Assembly (NCBI RefSeq): GCF_964355755.1
Contig: NC_092679.1
Span: 22,630,432 to 22,694,431 of the forward strand
DNA from: Antedon mediterranea
Lineage: Eukaryota; Echinodermata; Crinoidea; Comatulida; Antedonidae
Direction: 5' to 3'
DNA length: 64,000 bases
Positions 1 through 10,639 of this stretch are shown piece after piece. Numbering within the stretch: the first letter of the stretch is position 1; the number at the start of each line of letters is the position of its first letter. A model generated the notes under the pieces. The model did no database searches. It saw only the letters and a program-made list of their open reading frames with translations, and was not told the origin of the DNA. Position numbers and translations under genes: made by a program.

Positions 1-490
1 ATATCATTGTGAACTTTATGTTAACTAGTATACATTTAGCAATTCTAGTTATTATTTACTATATCAATACTACATTAAACTAATGTACAATTGGCAATTT
101 TCCTATTTGGTTCAGTCCTGCAGGGTCTGACTTGATGTATGGATTGGAAATGTCATTAATGTTATTAGTACTGTACTGAAATCATATGTTATTAGCTGTG
201 TGACTTATACATAATTCACCATGTAATGTAACATGCATATAAGTGTAGGTTTCTGAAAAAATATTGGCAAATCCTTAAAGAAATAACTTCAATCAAAGAA
301 TAACATAACAAGTTTAAAAAAAAGTGGAACATTAACAAGAACTCTATTATAGAACCACCTGCTCTACATCCACACCGGAGGTTAAGCATCTTGCAAGCTC
401 TTCTCATTGTTACCAAGGTGTTCTACATTCCAAAATCTATGACATCATCACTGGAGAATGGAGGAACAGCGCAGTACCAGGTGCATCACA
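1..490. other. no gene seen; 3' flank of the small membrane-protein gene
   Basis: AT-rich DNA with no supported coding exon. It lies downstream of the stop codon of the minus-strand gene at 491-911, so part is probably its 3' untranslated region. Confidence 0.5.
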
Positions 491-911
491 TTAAGCTAAG
501 AATTCAAGTGGGGTGTACACATTGTCTCCAACATACTCGGCAATGTCTTGGCTTCCTGTAAACGCAAGCAAAATTATACTATAATTCACCAAATTTACGT
601 GTCTGTCTGGCTTTATTCAGGCTTAAAAAATCGGCCCTCATGAGTGACACTCACGCATTATGCGTGAGAGTTGGCAGGTATACAGATGTAAACTTACGGA
701 TTTTTCGTTCCTCTAGAGTTTCTTCAGTTTGTTTGGGCTTTTCTCCTAATTCTTTAAAGCGATCAGTAATACTGACTTCTCTTGTCTTATAATACAAAAA
801 AAGAAGTCCTAAAGTTGTCCACACACCAGTAGCATATGCAATTGACAGTCTTTTTTTTAAGAGCCTCGGCTCTTGCTTTAGGACCATGTCTTTTAATCGT
901 CTGATTACCAT
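491..911 (-). CDS. small single-pass membrane protein, possibly SMIM26-like (92 aa, two exons)
   Basis: Two exons on the minus strand: 911-698 and 555-491. The donor is C|GTAAGT after codon 71 (phase 1) and the acceptor is TTTACAG; joining them replaces the unspliced C-terminus and gives 92 residues ending ...YTPLEFLA then TAA. Residues 1-21 are strongly basic, and a hydrophobic segment with an aromatic edge (RLSIAYATGVWTTLGLLFLYY) spans about 22-41, followed by a charged tail. This N-basic/one-helix/charged-tail plan, and the tyrosine and tryptophan spacing in the helix, recall SMIM26, a small mitochondrial membrane protein. That assignment is from memory of the family and is weak. A further upstream exon cannot be excluded, since TTGTAAAACAG just before the ATG could be an acceptor. 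Confidence 0.5.
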
Positions 912-978
912 CCTGTTTTACAATATCTGAAATATAGAATATTTATTACTATTGTATTATTTGAATAAACATTTGTTT

Positions 979-1283
979 ATTTATACTGGGTAACCTCTTC
1001 AGTTAAAGAAGAGGGCCCAGTTATGATCAGTGGCTGTGATTTACTAGTACACCAGGGCAACCTCCTACTCATCTCGAAAGGTACTAGGCCTAGGTTCTTT
1101 AAAGTGCACATGAGCTAGATAGTGTACACTGGACTTACAGTTTATAGTCCGTATCCGAGAAGACTCGTTCTACCACCAGAACCATGGAGCGAGTGAGCCT
1201 TGAACCCTTGCCGATGTAATAATGGATACCTACGTAATTACATTTGTACTGTCTTAAATTAACCGCTCAACCACTCACTCAAA
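979..1283 (-). mobile_element. tRNA-derived SINE, family A, copy 1
   Basis: On the minus strand the element starts with a tRNA-like head: a GAGTGGTTGAGCGGTTAA-type A box and a GGTTCAAGGC-type B box, followed by a body of about 200 bp. Close relatives lie at 46599-46975 and 50747-51049, with a fragment at 59133-59285. This copy is degenerate in the A box region. Orientation follows from the A-to-B box order. The family head resembles a class II (Leu/Ser-like) tRNA. Confidence 0.75.
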
Positions 1284-1591
1284 AAGAACATCGTTTGGAA
1301 TAAACCCCTGCATACATGCCAACTTGACTAACCCGTACGCAAATATATGAATAGCCTACTCCCTCTACTTACTACCTAGAGAAGGCCTAGAGGGGCCCAT
1401 CATCTAGCCTACCCTAGCTAGTCCTACTGACACTCACTGACTAGGCCCTCCAGCTAGCAAGCTAGGCTAGTCTTACCAATCAAGCTTTTAGGCTAGTGTA
1501 GCCTAGCTTAGGCCTACTAGCTAGTTAGTAGTAGTAGTAGTACACAGTAGTATAGTATTAGTAGTATGCCTAGCTAGTAGTACAGTATAAC
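1284..1591. other. AGGCCTAG-rich intergenic DNA
   Basis: No coding signal. Dense in overlapping CCTAG, GGCCTA and TAGCTAG words. Similar islands recur at 17140-17590, 20530-20630, 45700-45910 and 62380-62660. Confidence 0.5.
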
Positions 1592-2390
1592 TGTTATGCG
1601 CGATTTGAACGATTTGCGCAATTTGAAATTGCGCAAAAAAATCCTTGCGCAATTTGAAATTGCGCAAAGAATTCTTGCGCAATTTTAAATTGTGCAAGGA
1701 TTTTTTTGCGCAATTTCAAATTGCGCAATCAACTTGCGCAATTTCAAATTGCGCAAGAAAATCTTTGCGCAATTTTAAATTGCGCTGCACAATTTGTAAA
1801 TTGCGCAAGATAGTTCTTGCGCAATATGACACCTTTGCGCAATTTGAAAACGAACTGTAAATTTTCCCATACATGGCTAGGCTAGGCCTAGGCAGAGGAG
1901 TTTAAAATTTAGTATTTTATTATATAAATAAGACCATTTCAATGAAGATAATGTTTAATACTCACTTTTTAAGTTTTTAATATTAGTTTAAGCTAGGCCA
2001 TGTAACCTAGTCAGTATCAGTAGTCCAGACCCTAGCTAGGCTAGAGTAGTATAGCCGGCCGCCCGCGCCGCGCCCGCCTGGTGGAACACCACCGCTTCGT
2101 TTTCCTTCGTCGGTTCTTCGACGGTATGCTAACTTATAACAATATTTGCACTACTAAAATAAGGAAATGCGATATTTATCTTTAATTTTGAATCATTCTT
2201 AGAAATTACTATAAAAATATGGGTGTGCATGATTTCACAATCTGTCGAAAAACCTTGCGCAATTTGCAGATTACTTGCGCAATTTAATACGTTGCTTGCG
2301 CAATTTGAAACACATGTTTCAATTCAAATTGCGCAAGGATTTTTTTTGCGCAATTTCAAATTGCGCAAATCGTTCAAATCGCGCATAACA
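1592..2390. mobile_element. foldback element with TTGCGCAATTT palindrome arrays and a TAAC target duplication
   Basis: The left end TGTTATGCGCGATTTGAACG is mirrored at the right end as the exact inverse ending CGCGCATAACA, and both arms continue as runs of a TTGCGCAATTTnAAATTGCGCAA palindrome. The left array (about 1610-1850) has roughly eight units, the right array (about 2255-2370) four. The 4-bp TAAC at 1588-1591 is repeated directly at 2391-2394, as expected for a target-site duplication. The centre (1860-2250) has no open reading frame, so the element is non-autonomous. Confidence 0.8.
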
Positions 2391-3027
2391 TAACAATAAT
2401 CATCTTTATTTGTCTAGCCTAGCCTAGGCTACTAGCCTAGGCCAATATGTAAGATTTATTTATTTAGCTTACTTGTTTCATTTTTTAAAAATGGAATCGA
2501 AAATTAGGAAGCAGCAGCAGCAGCAGGAACCTCCTTCACACTTGGCCTAAGCCTAGCCTAGCACAGCCAGCCGGGGAGAGAGAGAGGAGGGGGATGAGTT
2601 CATATTGAAATACAGATTTATTGCATTGATGGCGCACATGCATGCAGCATGCATGCTCGTGACGTATGTACCACCGCCTCTCTCGCCCTCCTTCACAACA
2701 TTAAACAATGTTATCTCCGTGATTATTTATAAATAAAGCCTTTGTGATGTTGGAAGGTTCCCATTAACAAAACAAAATGAAGACCCGACATGAAGGCTAT
2801 AAGAAGGTACAAATCTACACCGTCTACAGTAATCATTTCGTTCAATTGGTTCAAAAAGGGGTTAGCTAGGGCATAGAGATATTATAGTGAATATCTCTAT
2901 GGCTAGGGCTAGGCCTAGGACTATCTACTGCAAGAGACCTGGCGGCCATGCCAAGTGCTTCACTGTTTGTTTGTTTGTTTGTTTTTTTATCTTCTTTATC
3001 TCACTAGGCCTACGTTAACTATCACGG
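2391..3027. other. intergenic DNA, no gene seen
   Basis: Contains GCCTAG-rich stretches, a short CAG run near 2512-2525 and a GA-rich tract near 2575. An 18-bp inverted pair (GGGCATAGAGATATTATAGT) sits near 2868-2900. No supported exon. Confidence 0.4.
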
Positions 3028-5057
3028 ATGCTAGTCAAGTCGCCCCATCGCAAAGTCGCCCCATACAAAGTCGCCCCATACAAAGTCGCCCCTTACACAG
3101 TCGCCCCATCGCAAAGTCGCCCCAAAACAAAGTCGCCCCATCGCAAAGTCGCCCCATCGCAAAGTCGCCCCAACGTAAAGTCGCCCCATCGCAAAGTCGC
3201 CCCAAAACGTTAAAACAGTTTACAAGTGCGTAAAATGTCGCAATGATACACAAAATAACACGGAACGTGTAGGCATAAAATGGGAAGCCAGCCCGCCATG
3301 TAGTCTCAGGTTACACGATCGGCACGCTACCCCATCATCAGCAGAGAGGAAGCCCCCGACTAATCACTCCGCGGTCGCACTGAGCTCACCAGAAGGAAAC
3401 CCCCGTAATTACTCAGCCGTTGTCGCACTATACAACGCACCCTCTGAAGATGGGGAAACCCCACCGGAGTTTTACGATGACATCAGTCGCGTCGCGTTTG
3501 AAATCGGTCGTGTTTAATTTTGGTCGCGATAAAATGATGTTACGATCTAGATTATTTTTACTTTGGTCGATGAATATTTATTATTATTATTAGGGCTATA
3601 TTATTATTAATAATTGATTTTTTTTTTATTTTTACAGGTTTACAGTATGATGAGAAAGATGTGTGCCTTAAAAAATGACAATTTGTAAACCTAGTTTAAG
3701 ATTATAGTATTATTCGGCATAAATGTCATTTAACAGTACATAATTATTTAAATGTGAAATATTTGATAGGGAACGTAGGCTACGTCTGTGTCTTTTATTT
3801 TATATGCAACAAATTACATAAAACAATTTATTTCTAAACATTCAGTTTACTATTAGTATTAAAATTAACATAATTGATTATAAGCCTGGAAAGGCAATCC
3901 CATCATTATATCCATTATAAAATTGCAACAAATAACCACTTATGTCGTAAATTATGACGGCGTGCGTGTGTGTATTCGTCGTACGTCCGTGTACGTATTA
4001 TTCCGTGCCTCTTCACTGTCTTGTTTAATTTAAAATTAAATAAACACCCGATATGAGGATATTTAGGCATGATAATTACTGTAGAATGTTCTATAACCAC
4101 AAGGGTTGAAAAGAATTTCTTCAGTAAAATGATCACTGTCTGTCTCGCAATCGGAAACCAATCGGAGCTGCGCCTTCTGGTATCTGTTTTCTCACAGCTG
4201 CTACGTCTTTCTGCTGACCGTCGGGGATTCCCCTTTTTAAAAAACACGCCTACGATGGTTTTTCCATGGTCAAAATGTAGCGTTTTAATTTTGCTAAAAT
4301 ACCTGGATGTATAAAACGATCATATCGGCGATGAAATCCTTTTTTTTTTGAGTATTTTTTATTTCTTCATTTCTAACAATAGACACATAACTTGTCAATA
4401 AATGCAAAATGATCAATAAGTAGCCTATAACACTTACAACGCTGTTATTGTTTTAACTAATCTATACGAAAGCCTACTACACATTTATACATTTATTATA
4501 TTATCCTAAAAAATGAGCTGGTATCCACGCGTAGGTTCAATTGAAGAAAGATTCGTAATTGTGGCTCTGCTAACTAATTTTAAAATCATATTAAATTAAC
4601 ATTTTCGAAACTATAAATCAGGGATAATCTTATTAGAACTTTCAAACAAGGAACTATTTTTTTAATGATTTTTAAAAAGCACATCACTCCATTAAAACCT
4701 GTAAAATAAAAATTAAACCACAAATTATGTATATAATAGGATAAACATTATAATGTATACGACATTTAGTGCGACCAAAGTAACAACACGATCAATGTCA
4801 AACGCAACCGATATGATTAAAACAGCGTACTAACTACCAAAATAAAACCGTGGGCGACTTTGCGATGGGACGACTTTGCGTTTTGGCGACTTTGCGATTG
4901 GGCGACTTTGCGATGGGGCGACTTTGCGATGGGGCGACTTTGTGATGGGCGACTTTGCGATGGGGCAACTGTGCCGGGGCGACTTTGTTATGGGGCGACT
5001 TTGTATGGGGCGACTTTGTATGGGGCGACTTTGGGATGGGGCGACTTGACTGGATCC
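3028..5057. mobile_element. 2-kb foldback element with AAGTCGCCCCATCGC minisatellite arms
   Basis: The left arm (about 3035-3213) is a tandem array built on AAGTCGCCCCATCGC, about ten units. The right arm (about 4852-5050) is the inverse, GCGACTTTGCGATGGG, about twelve units. The outer ends match as AGTCAAGTCGCCCC and GGGGCGACTTGACT, so the whole looks like one inverted-repeat unit. The interior (3214-4850) carries no recognisable protein. Short open frames through the arms are products of the repeat and not genes. No clean target duplication was found; GGAT occurs near both ends but not at matching offsets. Confidence 0.7.
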
Positions 5058-6046
5058 CACTATCACTACTACTACCCCTCTACATTTGTAGTAGCATTAA
5101 CTACTAGGCTGTATGACTAGTATAATTAGAGAGCAATTAGTGGTGTTGGGAGTAAAGTTTTAGTTCATATCTGGTTTACGATATCGACCACGTTTGAAGT
5201 TTTATTTTGGTCCGGATAAAATCAAGTTCCCCATCTTTTTTACAAATAAATTGTTCAATTTAACGATATGTCCAGTGGCTCCCATTTAAATTATTTTTAA
5301 TCAGTTTATTGGGTAAATATATTTATAATTATTTTTAAAATTATGAATAGCATTATACTGTTAATTATTATGTGACATTAAAATAGCCTATTTATTTAAA
5401 TTTAAAAAAAAATGTTTCAGAATTATTTTTTCAGATGTACAATATCTTTATATTAATTATTATTTAGGCATAATAATAATAAGAATTAAAATAAAAAGAA
5501 GTCTTTTGTATAGCTCCTAACGAAAATAATTTTTCTCTTTTGTTGCAATGCAATTAATTTTAATAAATCCAATAATATCCAGCCACCAATGGTTATGGTA
5601 ATAATTTTATACAAAAATCAATATAAATTTTCTATTAAAATGCAATTTGTAAATCATTTCATTTTTTATCTGCCTTTTTCATATTAATTGCTTAACAGAT
5701 TTGAAGTTTATTGAAATTATAATTCAATTATTTAATTAATTATTTGATTGCTGCATATTCATATGAATTTTTTTATATGTGCATAACAATTTCTGACACA
5801 AAGATATCAGTATTGGAAAATGACTTATAGTTTGTAAGCTATTGGAAGCAGATTTATATGTGCATCTACTGCAGTCCTATAGACATATTTATTACATAAA
5901 AAAAAAAAAACATTTTGAGTAAGTACTAGATTTTAAATTATAATCATCTAATTCAATCAATTTAATATTATGATTTTATATTTTATTATATTTATAGGTT
6001 AATCTTTGATTGATATAATTTTGAGATCTGTTCAAAGTTGGTGAAG
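5058..6046. other. AT-rich upstream region of the SLC35A-family gene
   Basis: Very AT-rich, with no coding exon. A TTTATAG acceptor-like site near 5998 precedes the ATG at 6047, so the first coding exon may begin with spliced 5' untranslated sequence whose upstream exon was not identified. Confidence 0.4.
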
Positions 6047-8252
6047 ATGTTTAAAGACAAGGATAGCATTGTGGTGTTTGTTCTCTACATTGTATTGTCT
6101 GTTAGCCAAGGTATTGTGTTTTTTTAAATTTATTTAAAACCCATTTCACACTAATTATTAATTTAATTATCTCACACAATTCATTATAACTTACTAGGTT
6201 TAAGCAATGTGAAAGGCCAATTTATGAACTAAACGGAAAATAATATATAATATCTTGCTTAAGGTTCTGTCTACATTATCAAACTTTATGTGACAAAAAA
6301 ATGTGCCCATTTGATGTCATATCACTACCATATTTGGGAATATCACTACCATATTTAAGCAAATCACTACCATTATTTAGGCACATCACACTTTTTTTGT
6401 CAAACCTGATAAATAGTTTTAGGATACAAGCATTGTGACTAGCGTTGGATTTAAACCCACGATCTGTTAAATGGAGTGTAATCAAATAATTTTATCGACT
6501 GTTATTTCACAGGTTTACTTGTTACTGCTACAAAGAATGCAAATGGCGGATATTCATTTAACTTTACTACTGTCGTCTTGATAATGGAGATCTGTAAGCT
6601 TCTTGTATCTATAATAGCGTTCTTAATGCAGTAAGTTTTTTTAAAAATATGAATATTATTTTGTTTATTGCCATACTTATGCATCCGTCAGCACAATAAT
6701 AAGTACAACAAACATAATTCTTTTTTTGTTTCTAGTAATTCCATTTTGTCATTGCAAAGAGAAGTTTTCAAGAACATTAAATGTAAGTTTATATTATATT
6801 TTGTAAATACTAAATTCTAGGTTAAGTCCCACTGTACTCATCCCCTAATCACCACATATGTAATATACATATTTGTAATATGATATTATGGTTATACTAT
6901 GATACAGCTGTCACATATGACACTGTATTCCATAATTTGCCTATGATACTGTAATATTCTGAATAAAGTTACCGATAAACGGCTTCCTTTAAGCTGCCTG
7001 GATTCGGTGAATATGTACCGAGGATTTAAATGATACAATTTTGGTGCGAACGATCCTATGCTGTACCATTGAACCAATTTTCCACGATATTTTACTCGGA
7101 CACAGCCAATATCCGCCAGAGCCTCCTGTCTAGCCAACATGGATTTTGGTAGATAATTTGAATAAAATTTTACTATAGAACAGTAGTAGTAGTAGTTGTA
7201 CAATATGTTTTTAAATGTATTTATTGCTATTTGTTAATTGTTAATGTTATTACGATAATTGTTCAGTATCGGTATTTTTTTGTTTGTTTTGTTTAGTTGC
7301 GCTGCTCTATGTATTCCCAGCTGCCCTCTACTGTTTGTACAACAACTTGCAGTTTGTAAACCTTGCGAACTTTGACCCCACCACGTATCACATTCTTCTA
7401 CAGTCTCGTATTGTTGTTACTGGATTTATCTATCAGGTCAGTATCATTATGTTTTGACATTTTTTTTTTTAACCTTTGACGTGACGTTTCGTTGACATGT
7501 TGTCAACTTCCTACTGATTGTTCAGTACAATCTTGAAAATCTAGAATGACGCAGGAGGGGGAAAGCGGAAACACACCATCGTTTTTAATTATATTTATCC
7601 ACCTTTTTTCTAGATTTTTTTTGCTGTTAACCTCAACATTAAACAATGGATATCTCTAATAATCCTAACTCTTGGTTGCATAATCAAACAAATCGACCTT
7701 CTCAACATCCAACAACTCTCCACATCTACGTCCAACATAAGCTACGCCATCCTTCTCGTCCTTGCGCAAGTAACATGCTCCTCGATAGCAAGTGTTTACA
7801 TTGAACTACTAATCAAAAGCAAAGACAAACAGGTTAATATATGGCTGCAGAACATCTTCATGTACACGGTCTCAATCTTCTGCAACTTGATTGTTCTCTG
7901 CTTCAGTGGTTCTCTTTCCGATATTATCTCCTTAGATAGCATCACCTCAATTTTTCAAATACCGGTGCTGTTAATTATCGCTAATTGGGTTGGGTTAGGC
8001 TTGATTACAAGTTTTTTTCTAAAGAACCTTAATTCAATTCTTAAAACATTTGCTAGTGGTCTTGATTTAGTATTTATAGCAATTCTGTCGAGTTTCTTTT
8101 TTTCCATTCCAATTACTGGTTTTACTGTTCTTTCGATTTTGGTGATAAGCTTGGCGTTCTGGATGTATTCAAAGAATCCAATTACGCGAAAGGAGACTGC
8201 TGTTGTCGCGGAGAAACTAAATTCAGTTAAAAATGGTGTAATCGATAGTTAA
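6047..8252 (+). CDS. nucleotide-sugar transporter, SLC35A family (335 aa, five exons)
   Basis: Coding exons: 6047-6110, 6513-6630, 6736-6782, 7297-7436, 7614-8252; all introns are GT-AG and phases join (1008 nt, 335 aa plus stop). The protein is almost entirely hydrophobic helices with short loops, about ten membrane segments, as in drug/metabolite-superfamily transporters. Family-typical stretches are YNNLQFVNLANFDPTTY, which resembles the SLC35A signature after the third helix, and SVYIELLIK...WLQNIFMY. Such proteins exchange nucleotide sugars for nucleoside monophosphate across Golgi or ER membranes. The VY-ELL and LQN-F-YT pattern looks nearest to SLC35A4, but A1-A3 and A5 cannot be excluded and the substrate cannot be read from sequence. 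The C-terminus is a short polar tail. An AATAAA lies at 8416-8421. Confidence 0.88.
6261..6420. mobile_element. MITE family M1, copy in SLC35A intron 1
   Basis: Palindromic non-autonomous element related to the consensus end AAGCTCTGTCTACACTATC, with internal CATATCACTACCATATTT repeats. The right end is degenerate. See the M1 copy at 23089-23234 for the best-preserved example. Confidence 0.75.
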
Positions 8253-8801
8253 TCGGTTAAATATTGTTGAAAGACGCCCAAATGAAAACAGTTTGGTTAT
8301 TTTGTAAACACTGTATTGTGCACCATACAATCATTCTATCACTTTTTTGGGGTTTTTGATGTTTTTAAATTTTAATTCAAGTTATAATTCACAAAAGAAA
8401 CATTTCGTATTTTGTAATAAAATTCTGAAGTCTTAGCTGAAACTATTGTGTACGATATGATACATTTTAATTGCAATTTTAAGAGTATTTCAAATGTATA
8501 GTTATTTTTTTTAAATTTTCAGTGCAATTATCTGTATTAAGTAAAGAGAAGATTTTAATGACCTTTTGCCATTGAATTATATTATTTAAGTTTTTTTTTT
8601 TTTCATTACGGTATATACACTATTTGGATAGTGAGATTTTACTCGTAAATATCTAAACAAAAATTTAATCAATTAACAAAAATGTTAATAAAAACCCACC
8701 TTAAAAGTTTACATTTATCACAAAACATTAAATTCTTTCATTCCAGTATTAAAAGTGATCATATCAAAATTATTCTGCTGCAGTTACTGCAGTAACTACT
8801 A
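8253..8801. other. 3' region of the SLC35A-family gene
   Basis: Probably 3' untranslated sequence up to AATAAA at 8416-8421, then AT-rich DNA with no gene. Confidence 0.5.
8416..8421 (+). terminator. candidate poly(A) signal for the SLC35A-family gene
   Basis: AATAAA 164 bases after the stop codon; the first canonical hexamer downstream. Confidence 0.5.
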
Positions 8802-9576
8802 CAGGGGCGCAGCCAGTGGGGGGGTCACGGGGGTCCTGACCCCCCTTTTTTTTAAGAAAAAATAAATAAAAACATGAGACAACAATACAGATCAAATCAT
8901 CCTGGAGATACTGTGGAAGATTACTACCGAGCAGTATTACCAAATCAACTTCTTGATTACAAACCGAGTTAAAAACCCGTTTTTCTGCTGATAACAGGCC
9001 ATGCTTTAAAATATTTGGCGTAGCACCCGAGTCTATCGTGAAGTGTAATGTTGAAGAAGTCTTCAAGGAACTTGGATTTGGTACGATGATCTGTTAAGAC
9101 ACGAACATCTTCATTCCGAGCTTCAGTGATGGAAGCGACTGTGTAAAATTAGCGGATCCAGATGTGTTCCCGAATGTGCGTGCACTTCTTCTAATCGCGT
9201 AGGCCTATGCCCGTAACGTCTGCTTAAGCTGAGCGGAGTTTTTCGACTTAATGGAGAACGAAAACCTGTTTGGGAAATCACATGTCTTATGAGCAGCTTT
9301 CGGGATTGTACCTCATGAACATACACTTTAACATGAACATTAAAGTGGAGCTACACTCAGACTTTCTCAGCTTATATTATGTTTAAGTATGTTTAATTGA
9401 AAGTGATTACATAAAAAAAAACAGGAAAAATACGGAAATATTTTCCAAAAACTCATTTCTAAAAAATCGGGCCCCTGGCGGCCCCCTGGCCCCCAGCCCA
9501 TGGTTGCTCGCTTCGCTCGCAAAATACTCACATATTGGTTGACCCCCCCTTTAATTCTTTGCTGGCTGCGCCCCTG
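8802..9576. mobile_element. hAT-like non-autonomous element
   Basis: Ends CAGGGGCGCAGCCAG and CTGGCTGCGCCCCTG are perfect inverses over 15 bp. The CAGGGGCG terminus is typical of hAT-superfamily elements. The 8-bp flanks AACTACTA and TACTACTT agree at six positions, consistent with an aged 8-bp target duplication. Subterminal G- and C-runs (GGGGGGTC...GACCCCCC) are also inverted. Short minus-strand frames in the interior gave no family I recognise, so a degraded transposase fragment is possible but unproven. Confidence 0.7.
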
Positions 9577-10581
9577 TACTACTTTTACTTTTTACTGCAG
9601 TAAAGTATGATCTTAGTTCTTAGTTAAACTTCCACATTAGCAAGTAAGTTTATGAGCACTGCAATAAACTAGTTTGTGCGATTACCCAAAAATGGCTTGT
9701 TAAAATAATTGCATTACTTCAGTAGAATAATTTTGGCATGGTCCGTAACTAGTTGATAGTGCCATGACGACATGTAATTGTATTAATGAAAGAAAGTGTA
9801 TTTATATTTTAATATTTTATGCAATTTTATATATTGAAGTGGAATAGTAAATATGGTATTGGTTATAAAACCTGATATTGTATTTATCAAAACAAATAAA
9901 AGAAAAATAATACGAGAAACAAATTTATTTATTTCTTTTTCAGTAATTTTTAATTCACAATACATTTAAGGGTCTTTCATATCTTCTCTGGAACAGCTCT
10001 GTGTTAGATTGCAAGTACAGCATTACTGTAGCGACTTTTGTTTTCATGACGCGTCACAGAGCTACGTACAGTACATATTGAGTAAAAAGATAATTCTGTG
10101 CACGCTCCGAGAACATGGCTATGCATAGAATGATCTTTTTACTCGATTGGCACATGTACCACGATATAGATTGTATTTACCATATCGGAGCCAGAGCATG
10201 TGTAAATGGCCTTTCGAAGAACAACATATTTACAGGAATTAGATGTTCATTTAGTATTAAGAAATCCTTAAGTTTTGATAAAAATAGGTGTAGTGTTTTC
10301 TCCGGTCAACAGACCAAATATGGGCTCAGTGTGACCATAGCTTTAAAGGCCAAAAGAGATAAATAATATGGTTCTCATTAGCACCTCTCAAAATCAAGGA
10401 CGACATTAGGTTTTTTTTAAGGATTATTAGGATTATTTCTTTTAAGATAAATTTTTTTGACACAATTTCACACACAAGAGTCTGGCTAGAACCATTTCAT
10501 GTATTTCCTATGGCCTAAAACATACAATTTGATTAGTGATGTGTACATGACAAAAGCTACTAATGTCTTCAGACTAAATAA
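9577..10581. other. intergenic DNA between convergent SLC35A and AK7 genes
   Basis: No exon supported. From 9968 a TTTAAGGGTCTTTCATATC segment resembles the end of the inverted-repeat element at 19434-19614, suggesting a diverged relative up to roughly 10370. Confidence 0.4.
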
Positions 10582-10587
10582 TTTATT
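10582..10587 (-). terminator. candidate poly(A) signal for AK7
   Basis: AATAAA on the minus strand about 55 bases after the AK7 stop codon. Confidence 0.5.
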
Positions 10588-10639
10588 AAGAACGAAGTTT
10601 AAATTTGGTTATTTAGTTCCTGAAATTCGTTGACTTGGT

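Noticed and set aside
2955-3253. Open frames through the CGCCCC repeat arms
   Set aside because: Repeat-derived, open on several frames on both strands, without protein features.
3240-3500. Possible structured RNA with repeated CCCCACCGG/GGAAACCCCC words
   Set aside because: No match to a known snRNA, snoRNA or tRNA fold could be made by eye.
8770-9326. Minus-strand frames inside the hAT-like element as a transposase
   Set aside because: Short, overlapping the termini, and with no recognised DDE or hAT dimerisation motif.
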